Both the position numbers and the translations under genes were made by a program. A DNA stretch of 64,000 bases from Klebsiella terrigena. Lineage in GTDB: Bacteria; Pseudomonadota; Gammaproteobacteria; Enterobacterales; Enterobacteriaceae. Positions 58,084-64,000 of this stretch are shown piece by piece. How positions within the stretch are numbered: position 1 is the stretch's first letter; every line of letters starts with the position of its first letter. The notes under the pieces were generated by a model that saw only the letters and a list, made by a program, of their open reading frames with translations, was not told the origin of the DNA and did not search any database. The DNA lies in NCBI RefSeq assembly GCF_006539725.1, contig NZ_BJNO01000020.1, forward strand, positions 1-64,000, read 5' to 3'.

Positions 58084-59259
58084 ATGGCTAAAGGCATGCG
58101 GGTAAAACTCAACTATGAAGTCAGCCGCGATCCCGATACCGGGGCAGAGGTCACCCGCTTAACCCCTCCGGAAGTGACCTGCCATCGTAACTATTTCTAT
58201 CAGAAATGCTTTTTCAACGACGGTAGCCATCTGCTGTTCGCCGGTGAATTCGACGGGCACTGGAACTACTACCTGCTGGATATCGCCGCGGCCGAAGCCG
58301 TCCAGCTCACCGAAGGGGCCGGCGACAACACCTTCGGCGGCTTCCTCTCGCCGGACGATACCTCCCTCTATTACGTTAAAAATGACCGCACGCTGCTGGA
58401 AGTTAACCTCACCACCCTGCAGGAGCGCGAAGTCTATCGCGTCGCCGACGAATGGGTGGGCTACGGAACCTGGGTCGCCAACAGCGACTGCAGCAAGCTG
58501 GTCGGCATTGAGATCGCCAAAAGCGACTGGACGCCGCTCAACGACTGGCAGACCTTCCACGACTTCTTCCATAAGGGCCCGCACTGCCGCCTGCTGGGCG
58601 TCGATTTGCAAACCGGTGAAAGCCGCACCATCCATGAAGAGAAAAACTGGCTGGGCCATCCTATTTATCGGCCGTTTGATGACAACACCGTCGCCTTCTG
58701 CCACGAAGGCCCGCACGATCTGGTTGATGCCCGCATGTGGATGGTGAATGAAGACGGCAGCAGCGTACGTAAAGTCAAAGAGCATGCCGAGGGCGAAAGC
58801 TGCACTCACGAGTTCTGGGTGCCGGACGGCTCGGCGCTGATGTACGTCTCCTACCTGAAGGGCCAGCAGGGACGCACCGTTTACCGCTTTAATCCGGATA
58901 GCGGCGTGAACGAAGCGCTGATGCAGATGCCCGCCTGTTCGCATCTGATGAGTAACTTTGACGGCACGCTGCTGGTGGGCGACGGTTCCGGCACCCCGGT
59001 AGACGTGAAGGATACCAGCGGCTATACCATCGATAACGACCCCTATCTGTACGTTTTCGACGTGGCGAAGCGGGCCTTCTTCCGCGTTGCGCGTCACGAT
59101 ACGTCGTGGGCAACCATCGCCAACAGCCGCCAGGTGACCCATCCGCACCCCTCCTTTACGCCGGACGACAGCGCGATCCTGTTTAGCTCCGATAAGGACG
59201 GTAAACCGGCTATCTATATCGCGAAGCTCCCCGAGCAGCGCGAGATGCTGCAGGCATAA
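58084..59259 (+). CDS. ogl: Oligogalacturonide lyase (PL22)
   Basis: Cytosolic lyase that splits unsaturated digalacturonate and short oligogalacturonides to monomeric 4,5-unsaturated galacturonate. The 391-residue seven-bladed propeller protein (about 388 in Dickeya) begins MAKGMRVKLNYEVSRDPDTG and keeps the family segments CHRNYFYQKCFF, HNDFFHK-like TFHDFFHKGPHC, CTHEFWVPDGS and VTHPHPSFTPDD, whose His/Glu residues bind the manganese. AGGA lies just upstream of the start. Divergent from kduD behind a KdgR box, and ended by a strong terminator. Confidence 0.95.
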   Translation: MAKGMRVKLNYEVSRDPDTGAEVTRLTPPEVTCHRNYFYQKCFFNDGSHLLFAGEFDGHWNYYLLDIAAAEAVQLTEGAGDNTFGGFLSPDDTSLYYVKNDRTLLEVNLTTLQEREVYRVADEWVGYGTWVANSDCSKLVGIEIAKSDWTPLNDWQTFHDFFHKGPHCRLLGVDLQTGESRTIHEEKNWLGHPIYRPFDDNTVAFCHEGPHDLVDARMWMVNEDGSSVRKVKEHAEGESCTHEFWVPDGSALMYVSYLKGQQGRTVYRFNPDSGVNEALMQMPACSHLMSNFDGTLLVGDGSGTPVDVKDTSGYTIDNDPYLYVFDVAKRAFFRVARHDTSWATIANSRQVTHPHPSFTPDDSAILFSSDKDGKPAIYIAKLPEQREMLQA

Positions 59260-59304
59260 TCTGTTGTAACCTGAGTTTGATTGAGTACTTCTGTAACTGG
59301 CCTT

Positions 59305-59330
59305 GCCCTCCTTAGTGGAGGGCTTTTTTT
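59305..59330 (+). terminator. Rho-independent terminator after ogl
   Basis: GCCCTCC / GGAGGGC stem with a 5-base loop and seven T, 45 bases after the ogl stop. Confidence 0.94.
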
Positions 59331-59426
59331 GGCCCGCAGCCGGCTCAATTCCGGCGGACAGGGAGCGGTGAAGCGGACACTCGCCCGGCATGATTAATTA
59401 ATAGAGGATGGCGGCGGAGCCACGGC

Positions 59427-59451
59427 AAAACCCCGGCTAACTGCGCCGGGG
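59427..59451 (-). terminator. Rho-independent terminator after kdgM
   Basis: On the minus strand CCCCGGC / GCCGGGG stem with a 7-base loop, then four T and GCC, 24 bases after the kdgM stop. Confidence 0.88.
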
Positions 59452-59475
59452 TCAACAATCAGGCGGGGTTTGCTA

Positions 59476-60171
59476 TCAGAAGGTGTACGCCACGCCTACG
59501 CGGAAGCGGGTCTGGCGGTCGCTGCGGTCGTTGACGCCAACGTTACCCACCTCGCCGTAGGGCGCCCAGTTCTTATCCAGCTTATAGGCCAGCTTGACGT
59601 TATATTCCTGGGAGTAGGGTTTATTGTCATTACGGTTTACGCCTTCGCTACTGCGGGCATAAACGTAGTTCAGCTCGGTACGCCAGTCGCCCAGCACGAA
59701 GCCTGCCCACGCATCGCCGCGGTTAACTTTATCGTCCTCTTTGCCCGCGCTTGCCGGATAACGGGTGTAGTCGTAACGGTAGCGGGCGGCAACGTAGAAA
59801 CCGTTATCGAAGCTGTACTGCACGCGCAGGTTCGGCTTATAGATTGAGCGGCTGTCGTTACTTTCAATATTGAAGCCCGGCGTGACGGAGAAATTCTTGT
59901 TCGCCTTCCACTGCCAGCTAATGGTTTCTTCATGCCCGTTGCCAACGAAGTCTGAATAAGGCTGATCGGTGTTATCCCCTCCTGACTTCCACTTTGCCTC
60001 GACGGAGAAACCAAAGCCGTTGGCGAACCGGTGCGACACGGAGACGCGGTCGGCATTGGTTTTATCGGTTTTACCGCCGTCGATGAATTCATGACGCAAA
60101 TCCACCGTTACGGCTGCAGCAGAAAAAGACGCGGCACAGAGAGCAGCAAGGGCCAGAGATCGTGCAAACAT
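59476..60171 (-). CDS. kdgM: Oligogalacturonate-specific outer-membrane porin KdgM
   Basis: Monomeric 12-strand porin letting acidic pectin oligomers through the outer membrane. The 231-residue protein has a signal peptide (MFARSLALAALCAASFSAAA), then VTVDLRHEFIDG, which opens the family, strands rich in basic and aromatic residues (YVAARYRYDYTRYP), and a C-terminal FRVGVAYTF ending in Phe. Start has AGGGG nearby. A KdgR box lies in its upstream region and a terminator follows. It supplies the outer-membrane step for TogMNAB. Confidence 0.94.
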   Translation of the reverse strand: MFARSLALAALCAASFSAAAVTVDLRHEFIDGGKTDKTNADRVSVSHRFANGFGFSVEAKWKSGGDNTDQPYSDFVGNGHEETISWQWKANKNFSVTPGFNIESNDSRSIYKPNLRVQYSFDNGFYVAARYRYDYTRYPASAGKEDDKVNRGDAWAGFVLGDWRTELNYVYARSSEGVNRNDNKPYSQEYNVKLAYKLDKNWAPYGEVGNVGVNDRSDRQTRFRVGVAYTF

Positions 60172-60205
60172 AGGGTACCCCTCAAAATTAAAATTATGTT
60201 TCTAT

Positions 60206-60226
60206 TTTATGAAACTGTATTTTATT
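60206..60226 (-). promoter_or_regulatory. KdgR box upstream of kdgM
   Basis: TTATGAAACTGTATTTTATT; read on the minus strand, AATAAAATACAGTTTCATAA fits the AATRAAA...TTTCAT form of the KdgR palindrome. It lies 35-55 bp before the kdgM start. A separate TGTTTCA half-site is near 60268. Confidence 0.75.
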
Positions 60227-60373
60227 TTTTAAGAGATGATGTTTTAGTGATCGAGATCGTAATTATTTGTTTCAAAAAACATGGCACATGAAGACGTGAC
60301 AAAGCTCAACAAATAGGGCGGCTATTGGCCCTTTTTGCTGAGAACTATCGCGGAAATCGTGCTTAGCGCCGAT

Positions 60374-60399
60374 AAAAAAGCCCCCTGATGACAGGAGGC
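60374..60399 (-). terminator. Rho-independent terminator after yqeF
   Basis: On the minus strand GCCTCCTG / CAGGGGGC stem (one G-T pair) with a 4-base loop, followed by six T. It is 30 bases past the yqeF stop. Confidence 0.9.
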
Positions 60400-60428
60400 T
60401 AAGAAGGGAAAATGCTTTTTGGCTGCCG

Positions 60429-61607
60429 CTACGCTCGCTCCACCGCCAGCGCGACGCCCTGGCCGCCGCCGATGCACAGCGTGGCCAGCCCTTTACGGGC
60501 GTCCTGCTTGATCATCTCGTGGACCAGCGAAACTAAAATGCGGCAGCCGGAGGCGCCGATCGGGTGGCCGAGGGCAATGGCGCCGCCGTTGACGTTCACC
60601 CGCCGCTCGTCCCACTCCAGCACCCTGCCCACCGAAATCGCCTGCGCGGCAAACGCCTCGTTGGCTTCAATAAGATCCACCTCGTCCAGCCGCCAGCCCG
60701 CTCTTTCCAGACAGCGGCGGGTCGCATGTACCGGCGCAATTCCCATTAGCGCCGGATCGACGCCTACGCTTGCGAACGCGCGGATCCGCGCGAGGATCGG
60801 CAGGCCAAGCTCCAGCGCCTTCGCCTCGCTCATCATCATCACCGCCGCCGCGCCGTCATTAATAGTTGAGGCATTGCCTGCGGTCACCGAACCCAGGCGG
60901 TCGAAGGTCGGCAGCAGACAGGCCAGGCCTTCGGCGCTGGCGTCCACCCGCGGCTGCTCATCGGTATCCACCCGCCGCGGCGCGCCGTTCAGCTCGGTCA
61001 TTACCGGGACAATCTCGTCGCGAAAGCGGCCGGAGTCGATCGCCCGCCGCGCCTTATGCTGCGAGCTCAGCGCCCAGGCGTCCTGCAGCTCGCGGCTGAT
61101 GCCGTACTCCCGCGCCAGGTTTTCCGCCGTCACGCCCATGTGATAATCATTGAACGCGTCCCACAGGCCGTCGTGAACCAGGCTATCGATCAGCTGGCTG
61201 TTTCCCAGCTGCGCCCCGGTGCGGCTGTCGGTCAACACGTGCGGCGCGCGGCTCATATTCTCCTGACCACCGGCAATCACCACGTCCGCCTCGCCGCACT
61301 GAATAGCCTGCGTAGCGAGATGCAGCGCCTTCAGCCCGGAACCGCAGACGTCGTTAATGGTGATCGCCGAAACGGTATTCGGCAGCCCGCCGCGGATCGC
61401 CGACTGGCGCGCAGGGTTCTGCCCGGTGCCGGCGGTTAAAACCTGCCCGAGGATCACTTCATCAATAGTGTGGGGATCGATTCCGGCGCGTTCGACCAAA
61501 GCCTTAACCACCAGACTCCCCAGCTCCACCGCCGAGTGGCGGGATAGCGCCCCCTGGAAGCAGCCAATAGGCGTCCGCAGCGCGCCGACGATCACGACAT
61601 CTTTCAT
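60429..61607 (-). CDS. yqeF: Acetyl-CoA acetyltransferase (thiolase II) YqeF
   Basis: Thiolase joining two acetyl-CoA to acetoacetyl-CoA, or cleaving it. The 392-residue product (393 in E. coli) has the acyl-accepting Cys88 in NDVCGSG, the GQENMSRAPHVL segment, ANEAFAAQ, and the C-terminal motifs NGGAIALGHPIGASG (catalytic His) and CIGGGQG (second Cys). Single gene with its own terminator, at the same place relative to yqeG as in E. coli. Physiological role in this locus is unclear. Confidence 0.95.
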   Translation of the reverse strand: MKDVVIVGALRTPIGCFQGALSRHSAVELGSLVVKALVERAGIDPHTIDEVILGQVLTAGTGQNPARQSAIRGGLPNTVSAITINDVCGSGLKALHLATQAIQCGEADVVIAGGQENMSRAPHVLTDSRTGAQLGNSQLIDSLVHDGLWDAFNDYHMGVTAENLAREYGISRELQDAWALSSQHKARRAIDSGRFRDEIVPVMTELNGAPRRVDTDEQPRVDASAEGLACLLPTFDRLGSVTAGNASTINDGAAAVMMMSEAKALELGLPILARIRAFASVGVDPALMGIAPVHATRRCLERAGWRLDEVDLIEANEAFAAQAISVGRVLEWDERRVNVNGGAIALGHPIGASGCRILVSLVHEMIKQDARKGLATLCIGGGQGVALAVERA

Positions 61608-61723
61608 CCTCTACCTCTGCCTGCCTCTGTGCAAAGAAACAACAACATAGTAGAGAATTGTTATCAAAAAATTTCGCAAATGTTTAAAAAAAGTGAGGTA
61701 AATCACAAAGATTTGCGGCGATT

Positions 61724-62593
61724 TTACTGCTCCTGGCGCTGCAAATGCTGGCGCAGCCAGCTCCCCGCCTCTCCCGGCGGCGCCCGCTTATTCCACAGTA
61801 AATCTACGGATATCATCCGCGGCCAGCCCGCAATATCGAGCGGCACCAGGGTTCCGACGCCGGCAAACTCCTCAACCAGCGCGCAGGGCAAAATGCACCA
61901 GCCCAGCCCCTGCACCGCCATGCTGAGCAGCAGCAGATAGTTGGGCGCCGACCACACCTGCCCCTGAGCAGGATCGGCCCTGCTTTCCAGATAGGTGCTC
62001 AGCCGCAGCTCGCGCCAGCTGTGCAGCTCATCCCAGACGACCCTCCTCTGTGCCGCCAGCGGGTGCCGGGGCGCCACGTAAATCGCCATCGCGGTCTGTA
62101 GCGGCAGGCGCGTACAGCCGATTTCCGGAGGATAGCTATCCCTGGCCTCAACCAGCCCCACCTGCGCGCGCTCCTTTTGCAGCAGGTCGACAACGTCTTC
62201 ATCCTCGCCGATCAGGCACTCAAATTCGGTGTGCGGGAAACGGCGGTCGAACTGCTCCAGCAGATCTTCAAGGACATCGGGATGCAGCGTATCGGAGAGC
62301 ACAAACGTGAGCCGGGCTTCCGTTTCGCCGGAGAGAGAAATAGCCAGCTCATCGAGCCGGTCGCTTGCCGCCAGAATCGCCTTCACGTAGCTCAGCACCT
62401 GCTCGCCCTGCGGCGTCAGCACCGGCTGGCGGGCGGAACGATCGAACAGCGTCACCCCGAGGTCGGCTTCGAGGTTTGAGATAGCGGTGCTGACGGTGGA
62501 CTGGCTTTTGCGCAGCCGGCGCGCGGCGGCGGAAAACGAGCCGCAGGCCACGGCTTCGACAAAAGCGGTGAGAGCTTCGGGAGAATAGCGCAT
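61724..62593 (-). CDS. LysR-family transcriptional regulator, likely control of the adjacent PACE efflux gene
   Basis: A 289-residue LysR-type regulator with N-terminal helix-turn-helix ALTAFVEAVACGSFSAAARRLRKSQSTVSTAISNLEADLGVTLFDR and a C-terminal effector-binding domain (from about 90). Divergent, 140 bp from the PACE-family gene, an arrangement known for aceI/aceR-type pairs, so it probably regulates that gene. It is not part of the E. coli yqeF-yqeG order and is likely accessory. Confidence 0.88.
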   Translation of the reverse strand: MRYSPEALTAFVEAVACGSFSAAARRLRKSQSTVSTAISNLEADLGVTLFDRSARQPVLTPQGEQVLSYVKAILAASDRLDELAISLSGETEARLTFVLSDTLHPDVLEDLLEQFDRRFPHTEFECLIGEDEDVVDLLQKERAQVGLVEARDSYPPEIGCTRLPLQTAMAIYVAPRHPLAAQRRVVWDELHSWRELRLSTYLESRADPAQGQVWSAPNYLLLLSMAVQGLGWCILPCALVEEFAGVGTLVPLDIAGWPRMISVDLLWNKRAPPGEAGSWLRQHLQRQEQ

Positions 62594-62733
62594 GAACTAT
62601 CTACTTTATCGATGGATTCTATCTTTTGTTTATCACATTTATCCATAAAATGCGGAGTAATTTCTTATAACGCGTTCAGCCTGCATCGCTAATAAACGGC
62701 TGTGAACGACGGCTTTACCCGGAGGTAAACACC

Positions 62734-63195
62734 ATGCAACAGAGCAACCTGCAGCGTAAGTCGCTGATGGAACGTATTATTCACGCGGTCAGCTTTGAGG
62801 GCCTCGCCACGCTGATCCTCGCCCCTACCGCGGCCTGGCTGATGCAGCGCTCGGTGGTCGAAATGGGCGGCCTGAGCATTCTGCTCGCCACCCTGGCGAT
62901 GGTCTGGAACCTGATTTATAACGCGATCTTTGACCGTATCTGGCCGGTTTCCCGGGTGGTAAGAACCCTCAAGGTTCGCGCCCTGCACGCCATCGGTTTT
63001 GAGTGCGGATTTATCACCATCGGCGTCACCGCCGTCGCGCTGCTCCTTGGCGTCTCGCTGATACAGGCGTTTATGCTGGAAATCGGCTTTATGCTGTTCT
63101 TCCTGCCCTACACCATGCTGTTCAACTGGGTCTGGGACACGCTGCGCGTGCGGGTACTGAAGCACCGTCAAACGCAGATCCCTACGCGTAGCTAA
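62734..63195 (+). CDS. PACE-family (AceI-like) multidrug/biocide efflux protein
   Basis: A 153-residue, four-helix inner-membrane protein made of two bacterial transmembrane pair domains. Each pair opens with the family motif: ERIIHAVSFEG (13-23) and VRALHAIGFECG (about 82-93), with the conserved Glu of the helix-1 motif needed for proton-coupled export in AceI. Members export chlorhexidine, other biguanides or short diamines; the substrate here is unknown. GGAGG lies seven bases before the ATG. Divergent from a LysR-type gene. Confidence 0.92.
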   Translation: MQQSNLQRKSLMERIIHAVSFEGLATLILAPTAAWLMQRSVVEMGGLSILLATLAMVWNLIYNAIFDRIWPVSRVVRTLKVRALHAIGFECGFITIGVTAVALLLGVSLIQAFMLEIGFMLFFLPYTMLFNWVWDTLRVRVLKHRQTQIPTRS

Positions 63196-63203
63196 ACGCG
63201 GGC

Positions 63204-63231
63204 GGATCGCCGGGGCTGCTCCCGGCGATCC
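63204..63231 (+). repeat. Perfect hairpin after the PACE gene
   Basis: GGATCGCCGGG / CCCGGCGATCC, an 11-bp stem with a 6-base loop, 8 bases after the stop; no T-run. Probable transcript end or REP-like unit. Confidence 0.6.
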
Positions 63232-63330
63232 TCGCGGCAGCCCGCCATCTAAAACTATCGCCACGACCAAAACATAGATGTGTTAAATTACACTCCTTTT
63301 TTTGGGTTTTACGGTTGATAAATTCATACA

Positions 63331-64000
63331 ATGTCTAAAATTTGGTCTAAAGAAGAAACTCTCTGGAGTTTTGCCTTATATGGCACTGCCGTAGGCGCTG
63401 GCACTCTGTTTTTGCCAATCCAGCTAGGCTCCGCCGGCGCCGTTGTTCTGCTCATCACCGCACTGGTGGCGTGGCCGTTAACCTACTGGCCTCACAGGGC
63501 GCTGAGTCAATTTATCCTCTCCGCTAAGATAGCTCCCGGCGCTGGCATCACCGGTGCGGTCAACCACTATTACGGCAAGAAGGTCGGGAATCTGATCACC
63601 GCGCTCTACTTCCTCGCCTTTTTCGTGGTGGTCCTGATTTACGCCGTGGCGATCACCAACTCCCTCGCCGAACAGCTGGCGCGACATATCCCGATCACCG
63701 CCGGCGTCCGCGCGCTGCTCAGCCTCGCCGTCGTCCTGGTGCTGAACCTGATCTTCCTGATGGGCCGTCAGATAACGATTAAGGTGATGGGTTTTCTGGT
63801 GTTTCCGCTGATCGCCTGCTTCCTGTTCCTCTCTATCTATCTGATTGGTAACTGGCAGCCAGAGCACCTCACCAGCCAGATGCAGCTGAACTCGCATACG
63901 CTCCACCAGGTCTGGATCTCAATACCCGTGATGGTTTTCGCTTTTAGCCATACGCCGATTATTTCAACTTTTGCTATCGACCAGCAGGAGAAATACGGCG
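63331..64000 (+). CDS. yqeG: Hydroxy/aromatic amino-acid permease family protein YqeG (3' end cut by window)
   Basis: Runs off the right edge: the first 223 codons are present, beginning MSKIWSKEETLWSFALYGTA, against about 409 in E. coli YqeG. The SdaC/TdcC-type (HAAAP) transporter shows GTAVGAGTLFLPIQLG in helix 1, a second helix with LVAWPLTYWPHRALSQFIL, and at least six hydrophobic segments so far; FAFSHTPIISTFAIDQQ is a family hallmark. Likely an amino-acid (serine-type):proton symporter in the inner membrane. No clear ribosome site precedes the ATG. Confidence 0.93.
   Translation, partial: MSKIWSKEETLWSFALYGTAVGAGTLFLPIQLGSAGAVVLLITALVAWPLTYWPHRALSQFILSAKIAPGAGITGAVNHYYGKKVGNLITALYFLAFFVVVLIYAVAITNSLAEQLARHIPITAGVRALLSLAVVLVLNLIFLMGRQITIKVMGFLVFPLIACFLFLSIYLIGNWQPEHLTSQMQLNSHTLHQVWISIPVMVFAFSHTPIISTFAIDQQEKYG

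Noticed and set aside
58159-59391. 410-codon minus-strand frame opposite ogl
   Set aside because: Antisense shadow; no signal, domain or ribosome site, and ogl is a recognised family.
1-64000. CRISPR arrays, insertion sequences, phage genes, tRNA or rRNA genes
   Set aside because: No direct-repeat arrays, transposase or integrase motifs, cloverleaf sequences or rRNA segments were seen on either strand.

Overview
The window is a stretch of enterobacterial chromosome (gamma-proteobacteria, about 55-60% GC by eye, dense coding). The core gene order amiC-argA-recD-recB-ptrA-recC-ppdC-ygdB-ppdB-ppdA-thyA-lgt-ptsP-rppH-mutH-ygdQ-ygdR-tas-lplT-aas-omrA/omrB-galR ... lysA-lysR-ygeA ... araE-kduD ... 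yqeF-yqeG is the one I know from Escherichia coli K-12. The accessory genes (cob genes beside amiC, a pectin-oligomer regulon, a beta-glucoside PTS unit, a csc-like sucrose unit) point to the Klebsiella/Raoultella group, perhaps the K. oxytoca side because of pectin use. The species cannot be fixed from the sequence alone. I found no phage, insertion sequence, CRISPR array, rRNA or tRNA inside the window.

Region by region. 1-4326: a minus-strand cobalamin nucleotide-loop operon cbiB-cbiP-cobU-cobS behind a compact cobalamin-riboswitch-like leader; cobD sits just upstream, 15 bp behind amiC. 5428-8242: amiC and argA divergent, with paired ARG boxes. 8312-21820: the RecBCD recombination operon with ptrA, headed by four minor-pseudopilin genes. 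22071-26861: thyA-lgt and rppH-ptsP. 26862-27543: a 0.7 kb AT-rich gap with DnaA boxes in front of mutH. 27544-34037: mutH, ygdQ, ygdR, tas, lplT-aas. 34038-34795: two tandem sRNA genes, omrA and omrB.

34796-41174: galR, then an accessory unit (EIIC, family 1 glycosidase, UxuR-like GntR regulator, GNAT acetyltransferase, divergent LacI regulator) lying exactly at the galR/lysA junction. 41176-44182: lysA, lysR, ygeA. 44280-49456: kdgF and the togMNAB-type ABC importer, both behind KdgR boxes. 49520-55050: an outer-membrane sugar porin, an ERIC repeat, and a csc-type sucrose (or related oligosaccharide) hydrolase, permease and repressor. 55051-60226: araE, kduD, ogl and kdgM. 60374-64000: yqeF, a LysR/PACE efflux pair and the start of yqeG.

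How the genes work together. The most coherent accessory function is uptake and breakdown of oligogalacturonides: KdgM (outer membrane), TogMNAB (inner membrane), Ogl (lyase), KdgF (opens the unsaturated uronate) and KduD (reduction to 2-keto-3-deoxygluconate). These are dispersed over 16 kb but tied together by at least five visible KdgR-type operators. The kduI isomerase gene, next to kduD in E. coli, is not here. The sucrose and beta-glucoside loci each carry their own LacI-family repressor with palindromic operators spaced near whole helical turns. The window looks like a conserved backbone in which catabolic cassettes have been inserted at gene junctions.
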